DNA of 60,821 nucleotides from an uncultured Rhodospirillales bacterium (GCA_903873995.1 CAIQQQ010000142.1:1-60821), one strand, 5' to 3'. Positions 1-12,071 are shown, numbered from the stretch's first letter. Notes: generated by a model not told the origin, from the letters alone. Numbers and translations are program-made.

Positions 1-498
1 CCGGTCCTCCAGCATCTCCAGCGCGATAGTGCCCTGGCCAGCCATCACACCGGGATCGTCATAAGGATGCACGAACACCAACCCCTCGGCCGCGGCCAGC
101 GCCAGCGCATGCTCATGCGCCTCAGCCAGGGTGTCACCATGCAGCACCACCCGCGCGCCCCAGCCCGCGGTGCGCGTCACCTTGGTGAGCGGCGTGTGGC
201 GCGGCATCACGATCACGGCAGTGATGCCCAGCAGCTGCGCATGACGCGCCACCGCCTGCGCGTGGTTCCCGGCGGACATCGCGATCACGCCGCGCGCCCG
301 ATCATCCGCGCTGAACATAGCCAATCGGTTCGCTGCACCGCGTTCCTTGAACGCCCCGGTTGCCTGGAGATTGTCGAGCTTCAGAGACACCTGCGCCCCG
401 GTGGCGCGAGACACCTGCGGCGAATCGAGCATCGGCGTGCGGATCACGCGGCTGCGGATCCGCTCCGCCGCCGCGGTCACGTCGGCAAGGCTGATCAT
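1..498 (-). CDS. ilvA: Threonine dehydratase / serine racemase-like PLP enzyme, 5' part of gene (3' end outside window)
   Basis: Reverse-strand translation MISLADVTAAAERIRSRVIRTPMLDSPQVSRATGAQVSLKLDNLQATGAFKERGAANRLAMF...AMSAGNHAQAVA matches fold-type II threonine ammonia-lyase (KERGA PLP-lysine motif, SAGNHAQ). Runs off the left edge. Confidence 0.85.
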   Translation of the reverse strand, partial: MISLADVTAAAERIRSRVIRTPMLDSPQVSRATGAQVSLKLDNLQATGAFKERGAANRLAMFSADDRARGVIAMSAGNHAQAVARHAQLLGITAVIVMPRHTPLTKVTRTAGWGARVVLHGDTLAEAHEHALALAAAEGLVFVHPYDDPGVMAGQGTIALEMLEDR

Positions 499-502
499 CG
501 GA

Positions 503-976
503 TCAGACGTATTTGACGGAGATGATCTCGTAAGTGCGATCTCCGCCAGGTGCCGGCACTGAAACCGTGTCGCCCACCTTCTTGCCGATCAACGCCTTGG
601 CCAGCGGGCTCGAGACCGACAGCCGCGCCTGGCGGATATCCGCCTCATGCAGCCCGACAATCTGATAGGTCGCCTCCTTGTCAGTCTCCTCGTCCACCAG
701 CTGGACATGGGCGCCGAACTTCACCTGATCGCCCGAGAGCTGCGACGGGTCGATCACCTCGACGGCGGAGATCACCTCCTCCAGTTCCTGTACGCGGCCT
801 TCGATGAAGCTCTGCCGCTCGCGGGCGGCGTGGTATTCGGCGTTTTCGCTCAGATCGCCATGGCTGCGCGCTTCGGCGATGGCGGCGATGACGGCGGGCC
901 GCTCGATGCTTTTCAGCGTGCGCAGCTCCTCTTCCAGGCGCTGCAGGCCAGGGGCAGTCATCGGAAATTTCTGCAC
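503..976 (-). CDS. greA: Transcription elongation factor GreA
   Basis: 157 aa; LKSIERPAVIAAIAEARSHGDLSENAEYHAARERQ coiled-coil signature and GreA C-terminal domain (SPLAKALIGKKVGDTV). Confidence 0.96.
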   Translation of the reverse strand: MQKFPMTAPGLQRLEEELRTLKSIERPAVIAAIAEARSHGDLSENAEYHAARERQSFIEGRVQELEEVISAVEVIDPSQLSGDQVKFGAHVQLVDEETDKEATYQIVGLHEADIRQARLSVSSPLAKALIGKKVGDTVSVPAPGGDRTYEIISVKYV

Positions 977-1189
977 GTCAGGAACCTCGAACCAGGATTT
1001 GGGTTGAAACGCGACCGCCGCGGACCGGTCCTCCGGAGCGAAAATCGCCGGAAAACCAGGCCGCGACGGGAAACACCGTCAGCGCGATCGCCATAGGCCC
1101 GAAAGCCGGAGGCGTGAACCACGCGCCAAAATGAAACGCTAGGGCAAGTCAGGCATGACGATCAATGGCCGAGATTCCCTGGCGTATTG

Positions 1190-4100
1190 TTAGAACGAAC
1201 CGCGAAAATACGACTGCAGAGGCGCGACTTCAAGGGTGCCTGATTTCAATGCCGCGATCGCATGGGCCGCGGCCCGCGCCCCTGCAATCGTCGTGAAGTG
1301 CGGAATCCCGTGCGTGAGCGCGCTGCGGCGGATGTCAAAGCTGTCGGTCACCGATTGCGGGCCGGAGGCGGTGTTGATCACCAGCTGAATATCGCCCGAG
1401 CGGATCGCGTCAACGCAATGCGGCCTTCCCTCCAGCACTTTGTTCGTGACGCTCGCGGCCAGTCCCGCCTCGCGCAGGCGCGTCGCCGTGCCGCGGGTGG
1501 CCACTACCGAGAAGCCCATGTCGATCAACCGGCGCGCCACCGCGACAGCCGCTGCCTTGTCGGCCTCGCGCACCGACAGGAACACCCGGCCGGACAGCGG
1601 CAGCTTCACCCCCGCGCCGAGTTGTGCCTTGGCGAACGCCCTCTCGAAGCTTGCATCAAGCCCCATCACCTCGCCGGTGGATTTCATCTCCGGGCCGAGG
1701 ATCGTGTCCACCTCGGGGAAGCGGTTGAATGGAAACACCGCTTCCTTCACCGCGACGTGCCGGGCGATGGCCTCGTCATCAAGGCAGAATTCGCTGAGCT
1801 TGGCGCCCGCCATCACGCGCGCTCCGATCTTGGCGATGGCAACGCCGGTGGCCTTCGCCACGAACGGCACGGTGCGAGACGCCCTGGGGTTCACCTCCAG
1901 CACGAAGATCTCGTCGTCCTTGATGGCGTATTGCACGTTCATCAGGCCGACAACGCCGATCGCCTTGGCCATCGCCTCCGTCTCGGCCTTGAGCTCGGTG
2001 ACGGTGGCGGGACTGAGGGTGTAGGGCGGAAGCGCACAGGCGCTGTCACCGGAATGGATGCCGGCCTCCTCGATATGCTCCATCACCCCCGCGACATAGA
2101 CCGTCTCGCCGTCGCTGATACAATCGACATCGACCTCGATGGCGTCGTTGAGATAGCGGTCGATCAGCACCGGATTGTCACCTGACACGCGCACCGCCTC
2201 GCGCATGTAGCGATGCAGGGAACGCTGGTCATGCACGATCTCCATGGCGCGGCCGCCCAGCACATAGCTCGGTCGGATCACGACGGGGTAGCCGATGCGC
2301 TCGGTGATCGCCTCTGCCTCCTCGGCCGAGCGGGCGATGCCGTTCTCCGGCTGGCGCAGGCCCAACCGATGCAGAAGCGCCTGGAACCGCTCGCGGTCCT
2401 CGGCGAGGTCGATCGCGTCGGCAGACGTGCCCAGGATCGGGATGCCGGCCTTCTCCAGCGCCTGGCTGAGCTTCAACGGGGTTTGCCCGCCATATTGCAC
2501 GATGCAGCCCAGCACGCGGCCGCGGGCCTGCTCGCGCCGCACGATGGCGATCACATCCTCCGCCGTCAGCGGCTCGAAATACAAACGATCGGACGTGTCG
2601 TAATCCGTGCTGACCGTCTCGGGGTTGCAGTTGATCATGATGGTCTCGAACCCGGCCTCGCGCAGCGCGTAGGCGGCATGAACGCAGCAATAATCGAACT
2701 CGATGCCCTGCCCGATGCGGTTGGGTCCGCCGCCAAGAATGATGATCTTGTCGCGATCGGTGGGGGCCGCTTCGCAGGACGGTTCGCCGAAGCCGCCTTC
2801 ATAGGTCGAATACATGTAGGGTGTGGAGGATCCGAACTCGCCGGCGCAGGTGTCGATCCGCTTGAAGACCGGCCGCACGCCGAGGCTCTCGCGCAGCGCC
2901 AGCACCTCTGTCTCGCCAATGCCCGCGAGCTCTGCCAACCTGCGATCCGAGAACCCGAGCGCCTTCAGCCGGCGCAGGCCATAGGCGTCGCGCGGCAGAC
3001 CGCCCGCGGTCACCTCTCGCTCAGCCGCGATGATCCGTTCCAGCTCGCGCAGGTACCAGGGATCGAACTTGCTGGTCTCGTGGATGTCCGCCACCGACAG
3101 CCCGGCCCGCAGCGCCTGCGCCGCCATCACGATCCGGTCCGGCTTCGGTTGGGACAAAGCGGCGCGATAGGCGTCGAGCGTACCGTCACCCGGTGGCTCG
3201 ATCGGATCGAGGCCGGAAAACCCCGTCTCCATCGAACGCAGCCCCTTCTGCAGCGCCTCGGCGAAGCTGCGCCCGATCGCCATCGCCTCACCCACGGACT
3301 TCATCGCAGTGCCCAGCAGCGCCGGCGTGCCGGGGAACTTCTCGAAGGTGAAGCGCGGGATCTTGATCACCACGTAGTCGATCGTCGGCTCGAAACTCGC
3401 CGGTGTCGTCTCGGTGATGTCGTTCTTGAGCTCGTCGAGCGTGTAGCCCACCGCCAGCTTGGCCGCGATCTTCGCAATCGGAAACCCGGTGGCCTTGGAG
3501 GCGAGTGCCGAAGAGCGCGACACGCGCGGGTTCATCTCGATCACCACCATGCGCCCGGTGGCCGGATCAAGCGCGAACTGCACGTTCGAGCCGCCCGTGT
3601 CCACGCCGATCTTGCGCAGGCACGCAATCGAGGCGTTGCGCATGATCTGGTATTCTTTATCGGTCAAGGTCAGCGCCGGCGCCACCGTCACGCTGTCACC
3701 GGTGTGGATGCCCATCGGATCGACGTTCTCGATGGCGCAGATGATGATGCAGTTGTCCGCGCAGTCGCGGACCACCTCCATCTCGTATTCCTTCCAGCCC
3801 AGCACCGATTCCTCGACCAGCACCTCGGTTGTGGGCGAGGCTTCGAGCCCCGATGCCACGATGTGCTCAAACTCCTCGCGGTTATACGCGATGCCGCCGC
3901 CGGTGCCGCCAAGGGTGAAGGAGGGGCGGATGACGGCCGGGAGGCCCACCACGGCCAGCGCCGCACGCGCCTCCTCCAGCGTGTGGGCGATGGCGGATTT
4001 CGGGCTGTCCAGGCCGATCTCGGTCATGGCGTAGCGAAACTTCAGCCGGTCCTCGGCGCGGTCGATCACATCCGCCTTGGCGCCGATCAACTCCACCCCG

Positions 4101-4432
4101 TGACGTTCGAGCGCGCCCGAGGCTGCCAGCTTCATGGCGGTGTTCAGCGCCGTCTGCCCGCCCATGGTCGGCAGCAGCGCATCCGGCTTCTCCTTGGCGA
4201 TGATCTTCTCGACGATCTCCGGCGTGATCGGCTCGATATAGGTGGCATCCGCCAGGCCCGGATCGGTCATGATCGTGGCGGGGTTGGAGTTCACCAGTAT
4301 CACCCGGTAGCCCTCGGCCCGGAGCGCCTTGCAGGCCTGTGCGCCGGAATAGTCGAACTCGCAGGCCTGGCCGATCACGATCGGGCCGGCGCCGATGATG
4401 AGGATCGATTTGATGTCGGTGCGTTTGGGCAT
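1190..4432 (-). CDS. carB: Carbamoyl-phosphate synthase large subunit
   Basis: 1080 aa; two ATP-grasp halves, [33 protein letters not shown] start, C-terminal MGS domain. Confidence 0.98.
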   Translation of the reverse strand: MPKRTDIKSILIIGAGPIVIGQACEFDYSGAQACKALRAEGYRVILVNSNPATIMTDPGLADATYIEPITPEIVEKIIAKEKPDALLPTMGGQTALNTAMKLAASGALERHGVELIGAKADVIDRAEDRLKFRYAMTEIGLDSPKSAIAHTLEEARAALAVVGLPAVIRPSFTLGGTGGGIAYNREEFEHIVASGLEASPTTEVLVEESVLGWKEYEMEVVRDCADNCIIICAIENVDPMGIHTGDSVTVAPALTLTDKEYQIMRNASIACLRKIGVDTGGSNVQFALDPATGRMVVIEMNPRVSRSSALASKATGFPIAKIAAKLAVGYTLDELKNDITETTPASFEPTIDYVVIKIPRFTFEKFPGTPALLGTAMKSVGEAMAIGRSFAEALQKGLRSMETGFSGLDPIEPPGDGTLDAYRAALSQPKPDRIVMAAQALRAGLSVADIHETSKFDPWYLRELERIIAAEREVTAGGLPRDAYGLRRLKALGFSDRRLAELAGIGETEVLALRESLGVRPVFKRIDTCAGEFGSSTPYMYSTYEGGFGEPSCEAAPTDRDKIIILGGGPNRIGQGIEFDYCCVHAAYALREAGFETIMINCNPETVSTDYDTSDRLYFEPLTAEDVIAIVRREQARGRVLGCIVQYGGQTPLKLSQALEKAGIPILGTSADAIDLAEDRERFQALLHRLGLRQPENGIARSAEEAEAITERIGYPVVIRPSYVLGGRAMEIVHDQRSLHRYMREAVRVSGDNPVLIDRYLNDAIEVDVDCISDGETVYVAGVMEHIEEAGIHSGDSACALPPYTLSPATVTELKAETEAMAKAIGVVGLMNVQYAIKDDEIFVLEVNPRASRTVPFVAKATGVAIAKIGARVMAGAKLSEFCLDDEAIARHVAVKEAVFPFNRFPEVDTILGPEMKSTGEVMGLDASFERAFAKAQLGAGVKLPLSGRVFLSVREADKAAAVAVARRLIDMGFSVVATRGTATRLREAGLAASVTNKVLEGRPHCVDAIRSGDIQLVINTASGPQSVTDSFDIRRSALTHGIPHFTTIAGARAAAHAIAALKSGTLEVAPLQSYFRGSF

Positions 4433-4441
4433 TTTGTGCTC

Positions 4442-5644
4442 TCAGGCTTGGGCGCGGGAGGGCGCCTGGAATTCGGGCATGATGCGACGCAGGAAGGCGT
4501 CGAACAGCGGCACGGTGAAGGCCGTGTCGCCGTGGGCCGGGCTGTAGATCATGCCCTTGTGGATCAGGCCGTTGCGCAGCGGCCCCAGGCTTGTGACCTT
4601 GCGGTCGAGCTTCGTTGCGATGTCGCCCGATCGGTAGGGTCCCGGGCCCAACTCGGCCATGGCGCGCAGATAGGTTTTCTCGGTGGGCGTCAGCCGGTCG
4701 AAGCGAACCCTGAAAAAGCTCTCGTCCAGATTGGCCATCACCTTCGGCGTCGCGCGCTCGATGTCGGCAATCGTGATCGGCGAGCCCGCGGCGGCGTTCC
4801 AGACCTGATAGCCCCAGGCCTGGAGAAAATAAGGATATCCCTGGGTCGTGCGAACGATCGTCTGCAGCGCGTCGGGCCTGAATGCCACGTTCTGCTCCTG
4901 CACCGGGACCGCCAGGGCGCGTTCGGCGTCCTCGAAGGACAGCGCATCCACGGCCGGGAAATCGAACAGTCGCTCGGCATAGGATTTCGACCGTCCGGAG
5001 AGTGCGACCACCTGCGGCAGGCCCACGGCGACCATCAGCATCGGCAAACCGGTTTGGGAGACGCGGTGCAGCGCCATGATCAGCGCGCTCATGTCGCGTT
5101 CCTTGAGGTACTGGATCTCGTCGATCAGCAGGACCACCGGCACGTTGCGTTCGCGTGCCGCGCGTCCGATCGCCGCAAACAGCTCCGGCAGGTCGGCCTC
5201 CAGGTCGCCGCTGTCGGCGGACCCGGCCTCCGGCTCGATGTCGAGTGCCAGTTCGGCTTCGCCGTATTTCAGCTTGAGACCGGACAGAAAGCTCTTGAAC
5301 ACGCCGAGAGACCGCTTCACGGCAGCGTTGAGCGCGCCCAGGCGATCGAGCTCGAGCAGCACACGACGCAGATGCGGAGCGAGCAGTTCGGCCAGGCGCT
5401 TGTCCTCGTGCGCCTCTACCTGGATGATCTTGTAGCCATGCCCCTCGGCAAGCTCATGAACGCGGTTGAGCAGCACGGTCTTGCCGACGCCGCGCAGACC
5501 TACTGCGATGAAGCTTTTGGCGTGGCGGCCGGCCTTGACGCGCTGCAAGGCGATGTCGGCCTGCTGCAACATATCCAGCCGCCCCGTCAGTTCGGGCGGC
5601 TGGTTGCCGGCGCCAGGCGCGAAGGGGTTTTGCCGCGGATCCAT
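4442..5644 (-). CDS. AAA family ATPase with C-terminal winged-helix (Cdc6/Orc-like or AAA_16-like), inserted between carA and carB
   Basis: Start taken at MDPRQNPFAPG. Walker A GLRGVGKTVLL, Walker B VVLLIDEIQYL, C-terminal LTPTEKTYLRAMAELG...RSGDIATKLDRKVTSLGPLRNGLIHKGMIYSP wHTH-like. The longer ORF (to 5830) only reads antisense through carA. Confidence 0.85.
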   Translation of the reverse strand: MDPRQNPFAPGAGNQPPELTGRLDMLQQADIALQRVKAGRHAKSFIAVGLRGVGKTVLLNRVHELAEGHGYKIIQVEAHEDKRLAELLAPHLRRVLLELDRLGALNAAVKRSLGVFKSFLSGLKLKYGEAELALDIEPEAGSADSGDLEADLPELFAAIGRAARERNVPVVLLIDEIQYLKERDMSALIMALHRVSQTGLPMLMVAVGLPQVVALSGRSKSYAERLFDFPAVDALSFEDAERALAVPVQEQNVAFRPDALQTIVRTTQGYPYFLQAWGYQVWNAAAGSPITIADIERATPKVMANLDESFFRVRFDRLTPTEKTYLRAMAELGPGPYRSGDIATKLDRKVTSLGPLRNGLIHKGMIYSPAHGDTAFTVPLFDAFLRRIMPEFQAPSRAQA

Positions 5645-5651
5645 TTTGAGG

Positions 5652-5697
5652 GAGTTTATCCGTTTATACAGATTTTTAGCTATAATGACATAAACTC
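5652..5697. repeat. AT-rich bipartite inverted repeat GAGTTTAT-n4-TTATA / TATAA-n4-ATAAACTC
   Basis: Arms 5652-5668 and 5681-5697 with a 12-nt spacer; outer 8 bp and inner 5 bp are perfectly complementary. Lies between the carA stop codon and the ATPase start codon. Confidence 0.8.
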
Positions 5698-5699
5698 TT

Positions 5700-7076
5700 T
5701 CAAACCGCCATCGCGTCAACAAACCGAAGGAACAGATGATGGCTGTCCGCCGGCCCCGGGCTCGCCTCGGGGTGATACTGCACCGAGAAGCATCGCTTTG
5801 CCGCGCACGCCAAACCCTCGTTCGAGCCATCGAACAGGCTCACATGCGTGACGACGACATCCTCAGGCAGCGACGCCGGATCGACCGCGAAGCCATGATT
5901 CTGGCTGGTGATCTCCACCTTGCCGGTTGCCAGCTCCTGCACCGGCTGGTTGGCGCCGCGATGCCCGCGCGCCAACTTGTATGTGCGCCCGCCCAACGCG
6001 AGGCCCAGCAACTGGTGCCCCAGGCAGATCCCAAAGATCGGCACGCCGGCCGCCATCACGCCCTGGATCGCGGGGACGGCATACGCGCCGGTCGCCGCCG
6101 GATCTCCCGGACCGTTGGACAGGAACACGCCATCCGGCCGATGCGCCAGGATGTCCTCTGCTGTGCTGTCCGCCGGCACCACCACAACGTCGCAGCCGGC
6201 CTGGGCGAGGCAGCGCAGGATGTTGCGCTTGGCGCCGTAATCCACCGCCACCACGCGGCGGGCCGGTGCCGTCTGTACACCCGTGCCGGCTGGCCAGGAC
6301 CACTCGGTCTCCTCCCAGCGATAGCTCTGCCCGCAGGTGACGGATTTCGCCAGGTCGAGCCCTTCCAGCCCCGGCCAGGCCTGCGCCTTGGCGATCAGTG
6401 CCGTAAGGTCGAATCGCCCATCCGCTGGAAAGCTCAAAATGCCGTTGGGTGCCCCGTGGTCGCGGATGCGCAAGGTGAGCGCGCGGGTGTCAACGCCGCT
6501 GATCCCCGCCACACCCTGCCCACGCAGCCAGTCCTGCAGCGCCTCGGTGCTGCGCCAGTTGGACGGCTCGGTGATGTCCTGCTTCACCACCAGGCCACCG
6601 GCCGCGATGCGTAGCGCCTCCAGGTCCTGGATGTTGGTGCCGACATTGCCGATATGCGGGAAGGTGAAGGTGATGATCTGGCCCGCGAAGGAGGGATCGG
6701 TGAGCGTCTCCTGATACCCGGTCATGCCGGTGCTGAAGCACACCTCGCTGGCCATGGAGGTGGTCTGGGCGCCGAAGCCGCGGCCCCAGAACACGCTGCC
6801 ATCGGCCAGAACCAGAACCGCATCGGCGCCTGGCGGGAGAGCATGAGAAGATCTGGGCGTCACATCTGGCATCAGGGCGCTCGCAATGAGGGGGGCGAAT
6901 CCGGGAAGCTGATCGACAGACCAGCCCGTGGCGGCGAGAATGGCGGCATAATGCCGGGCGGGAACCGCGCGGGACTGTCGCCATTTGCGCAACGCCTCGG
7001 TGCCCACGCCCAACAGACGGGCGGCGGCGTCTGCCCCGCCCAGCCGCTCTAGGATGTCTTCGACGGAATATGCCAT
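5700..7076 (-). CDS. carA: Carbamoyl-phosphate synthase small subunit with N-terminal HTH-like extension
   Basis: 458 aa; GATase class I motif GICLGHQLLGLALGG, CarA N-terminal domain from about residue 80; extra N-terminus MAYSVEDILERLGGADAAARLLGVGTEALRKWRQSRAVPARHYAAILAATGWSVDQLPG. Confidence 0.95.
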   Translation of the reverse strand: MAYSVEDILERLGGADAAARLLGVGTEALRKWRQSRAVPARHYAAILAATGWSVDQLPGFAPLIASALMPDVTPRSSHALPPGADAVLVLADGSVFWGRGFGAQTTSMASEVCFSTGMTGYQETLTDPSFAGQIITFTFPHIGNVGTNIQDLEALRIAAGGLVVKQDITEPSNWRSTEALQDWLRGQGVAGISGVDTRALTLRIRDHGAPNGILSFPADGRFDLTALIAKAQAWPGLEGLDLAKSVTCGQSYRWEETEWSWPAGTGVQTAPARRVVAVDYGAKRNILRCLAQAGCDVVVVPADSTAEDILAHRPDGVFLSNGPGDPAATGAYAVPAIQGVMAAGVPIFGICLGHQLLGLALGGRTYKLARGHRGANQPVQELATGKVEITSQNHGFAVDPASLPEDVVVTHVSLFDGSNEGLACAAKRCFSVQYHPEASPGPADSHHLFLRFVDAMAV

Positions 7077-7089
7077 AACCGCGTTCTAC

Positions 7090-7143
7090 GGGAAATTTCT
7101 TCCCACAACAACCACACGATCGGGCGCTGGGAATTCATTTCCC
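7090..7143. promoter_or_regulatory. Two copies of GGGAA-N5-TTCCC in the divergent carA / yqeY intergenic region
   Basis: GGGAAATTTCTTCCC at 7090-7104 and GGGAATTCATTTCCC at 7129-7143; start-to-start spacing 39 bp. Confidence 0.55.
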
Positions 7144-7165
7144 GGTCTGGTCAGAGGAGCCTCAC

Positions 7166-7624
7166 ATGGGTTTGCGCGAAAACTTCACCGCTGCTCTGAA
7201 AACCGCGATGCTCGCCAAGGACCAGCCCCGCGTCGGCACCTTGCGCATGATCACGTCCAAGCTGAAGGACACCGACATCAACGCGCGCCCCAAGGGCATC
7301 GAGGCGGTTCCGGACGAGGACATCATCGCCATGCTCAAGGCCATGGTGAAATCCCGCCGCGAGAGCGTGGCCCTTTATGAACAAGGCAGCCGCCAGGATC
7401 TTGCTGACAAGGAGCTTGCCGAGATCACCGTGATCGAGGCGTTCCTGCCCGCGCAGCTTGACGACGCCGCGACCGAGGCGGTGGTGGCCGAGGCGATCGC
7501 CGAGACGGGTGCAACAACACCCAAGGACATAGGCCGCGTCATGGGCGTGCTGAAGGCGAAGCATGCGGCGAGCCTGGACATGTCCAAGGTCAACCCGATC
7601 GTAAAGCGGCTCTTGGGCGGCTGA
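7166..7624 (+). CDS. GatB/YqeY domain protein
   Basis: 152 aa; LRMITSKLKDTDINARPKG...YEQGSRQDLADKELAEITVIEAFLPAQL, KDIGRVMGVLKAKH YqeY hallmarks. Confidence 0.93.
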   Translation: MGLRENFTAALKTAMLAKDQPRVGTLRMITSKLKDTDINARPKGIEAVPDEDIIAMLKAMVKSRRESVALYEQGSRQDLADKELAEITVIEAFLPAQLDDAATEAVVAEAIAETGATTPKDIGRVMGVLKAKHAASLDMSKVNPIVKRLLGG

Positions 7625-7637
7625 GCGGCGCCGCGCC

Positions 7638-9467
7638 ATGCGTCTGCCGGACGGATTTCTCGACGAACTGCGCGCTCGCACGCCGCTGGCCGCCGTCATC
7701 GGCCGGCGGGTGAAGCTCGTCCGCTCCGGCCGGCAATGGAAGGGCTGCTGCCCGTTCCACAACGAGAAGTCACCCTCGTTCTACGTGTATGACGACGGCT
7801 ACAAATGCTTCGGCTGCGGCGTGCATGGCGACGCGGTCGGTTTCGTCATGGCCAGCTCCGGCCTGCAGTTCATGGAGGCGGTGGAACTGCTGGCCGGCGA
7901 GGCGGGCCTCGAAGTGCCGCGCCCCACCCCGGCCGCCGCCGAGGCCGAAAAGCGCCGCCTCGACCTGCACGCCGTGCTCGACGCCGCGGCCGCATCCTTC
8001 CAGCGCCGCCTGCGCCTGCCGGAAGGTGCCAAGGCGCTGGCGTATCTGCAGGGTAGGGGCCTTGCCGACGACACGATCGCGCGCTTCGGCCTCGGCTGGT
8101 CCGGCGACGGGCGCGGCGCGCTGGCGGCCGATCTGGCGCGCCAGGACATCGATATTGCCATGCTGGTCGAGGCCGGGCTGATGCGCGAGAGCGACGACGG
8201 CCGCCCGCCTTACGACCTGTTCTTCGGCCGCGTGATGTTCCCGATCCGCGACCGCCGCGGCCGCGTCATCAGCTTCGGCGGCCGCATCCTGGGTGACGGC
8301 CAGCCAAAATACGTCAACGGCCCAGAAACCGCCTTGTTCTCCAAGCGCCGCACCCTCTACGGCCTCGATCGCGCCCGTGAGGCGTCGCGCAACGGTGCAG
8401 AGGTCATCACCGTCGAGGGATACATGGACGTGATCGCGCTGCATCAGGCGGGGTTCGAGGGCGCCGTGGCGCCGCTCGGCACCGCCCTGACCGGGGACCA
8501 GCTCGAAGAGCTGTGGCGCCTTTCGCCCGTGCCGATCCTGTGCTTTGACGGCGATGCCGCCGGCACCCGTGCGGCCCTGCGCGCCTCCGAGCAGGCGCTG
8601 CCGACGATCACCGCCGAACGCAGCCTGCGCCTGTCTACCCTGCCATCCGGCGAGGACCCGGACACGTTGGTGCGCCGCAAGGGCGCCGCCGCATTTCAGT
8701 CGGTGATCGAGGCCGCACGGCCGATCTCGCTCGCCCTGTTCGGCCTGATGTCGGAAGGCACCGGCACCAGCCCGGAGCAGCGTGCCGGATTGCGAACCCG
8801 GATCGAGGCGATCGCGGCCACCGTGAAGGACCGCGCGATGTCCTCCGAGCTGAAGCGCGCCCTGCTCGACCAGTTCTATGCCAGCAGACCAGCCCCCATC
8901 CGTTCCACCAACGGCACCGCCGGACGGTTCGCCCGGCAGCCGCCACAGCGCATCTGGCCCGCCGTTCCACGGCCGGCATTGGACCCCGCCACTGCGCGAG
9001 ATCAGAAGGAGCGCGCGCTCACCGCGATCCTGCTCAACCATCCCTATCTGCTGCCCGAGATGGAAGAGGCCTTCGCCGCCATCGATCTCAGCTTCGAACG
9101 CGCCTCCTTGCGCACGGCAATTCTGCAATGGTCCAGTGAGGCAGACATGCTTGACTCTGCGGCCCTCATCACCCACCTCACGCAGACCGGTTTGGAAGCC
9201 TTGGCTTTTCAGGCCCTTTCGGCCGTTCCAGTGCCGCTTCCCGCCTGCGCCGCAAAAGCGGCTATGCCGGCGGAGGCGGCGTCCGGGTGGTGGCATTTTT
9301 TCGGCCTGCTGGAGCCGGATCGGCTTGAAAGTGAGATTGCCGCTGCGGAACGAGACTTCAACGCCAATTTCGACCCTGCCGGACAGCGCCGCCTGACCGC
9401 GTTGGTTCAGGCCCGCAACGAGCTGCGCGCCGGCGGACACGGCAGCGAACTCGGCAGCAGCATCTAG
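7638..9467 (+). CDS. dnaG: DNA primase
   Basis: 609 aa; CHC2 zinc-binding CCPFHNEKSPSFYVYDDGYKCFGCGVHGDAVGFVM, TOPRIM VEGYMDVIALHQAG. Confidence 0.97.
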   Translation: MRLPDGFLDELRARTPLAAVIGRRVKLVRSGRQWKGCCPFHNEKSPSFYVYDDGYKCFGCGVHGDAVGFVMASSGLQFMEAVELLAGEAGLEVPRPTPAAAEAEKRRLDLHAVLDAAAASFQRRLRLPEGAKALAYLQGRGLADDTIARFGLGWSGDGRGALAADLARQDIDIAMLVEAGLMRESDDGRPPYDLFFGRVMFPIRDRRGRVISFGGRILGDGQPKYVNGPETALFSKRRTLYGLDRAREASRNGAEVITVEGYMDVIALHQAGFEGAVAPLGTALTGDQLEELWRLSPVPILCFDGDAAGTRAALRASEQALPTITAERSLRLSTLPSGEDPDTLVRRKGAAAFQSVIEAARPISLALFGLMSEGTGTSPEQRAGLRTRIEAIAATVKDRAMSSELKRALLDQFYASRPAPIRSTNGTAGRFARQPPQRIWPAVPRPALDPATARDQKERALTAILLNHPYLLPEMEEAFAAIDLSFERASLRTAILQWSSEADMLDSAALITHLTQTGLEALAFQALSAVPVPLPACAAKAAMPAEAASGWWHFFGLLEPDRLESEIAAAERDFNANFDPAGQRRLTALVQARNELRAGGHGSELGSSI

Positions 9468-9521
9468 CAAATCGCCGTCCAGACCACCCATGTATCGCAT
9501 CATTCCGGAGCCCACGAAACG

Positions 9522-11468
<1,947 letters not shown>

Positions 11469-11488
11469 TCCCTGACAGGGAGCGCTGC

Positions 11489-12058
11489 ATGAGCCACACG
11501 CTGGACGACGTGATACCGGTCGGTGTCACTGTGACCTTCATGCGGATGGACCGCGCGCCAGACGATCCGGCGCCACCTTTGCCCCCGGGCGTTGCGGTGC
11601 GCAGGCTAAGCCATTGCTCGGTGCCGCAATATCGCACGCTGTACAACACGGTCGGTGCGCCGTATGTCTGGTGGCTCCGGCGTATCCTGCCGGACGCCCA
11701 CCTCGCCGGACTTCTGCGCAGCCCCGCGGTTTCGATCCACGTCCTGTCGCAGGACGGTGTGGATGGCGGCTTCTACGAGCTCGACGCGTCGCACTGGCCG
11801 GCTGTCAATCTCAGCTATTTCGGCCTGATGCCGCATGCCGTAGGCCTCGGGTTCGGCTATGCCTTCCTGCGCCACGCCGTGGCCAACGGCTTCGGCATGG
11901 GCGCCCGCGCGATGACGGTCAACACCTGCACCGCGGACCATCCCCGCGCGCTGCCGGCCTATCTGCGCGCTGGCTTCCGCGTGGTGCGCCAGGTGCGCGA
12001 GCAGTGGGACGTGCCGGTGAGCCTGGGTCTGGTCATCCCCGATCACCTGCGCCTGTGA
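11489..12058 (+). CDS. GNAT family N-acetyltransferase
   Basis: From ATG MSHTLDDVIPV; C-terminal LGFGYAFLRHAVANGF...VNTCTADHPRALPAYLRAGFRVVRQ is a GNAT acetyl-CoA-binding/C-terminal pattern. Confidence 0.75.
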   Translation: MSHTLDDVIPVGVTVTFMRMDRAPDDPAPPLPPGVAVRRLSHCSVPQYRTLYNTVGAPYVWWLRRILPDAHLAGLLRSPAVSIHVLSQDGVDGGFYELDASHWPAVNLSYFGLMPHAVGLGFGYAFLRHAVANGFGMGARAMTVNTCTADHPRALPAYLRAGFRVVRQVREQWDVPVSLGLVIPDHLRL

Positions 12059-12071
12059 CTGGGCCTGCCCG

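Noticed and set aside
1020-1040. GGACCGGTCC dyad between greA and carB
   Set aside because: Ten-base palindrome in GC-rich DNA; easily by chance.
2213-5851. 1212-aa plus-strand ORF opposite carB and the ATPase
   Set aside because: Antisense shadow of high-GC coding sequence: Arg/His/Gly/Gln-rich, no recognisable domain, and the opposite strand encodes clear CarB/ATPase.
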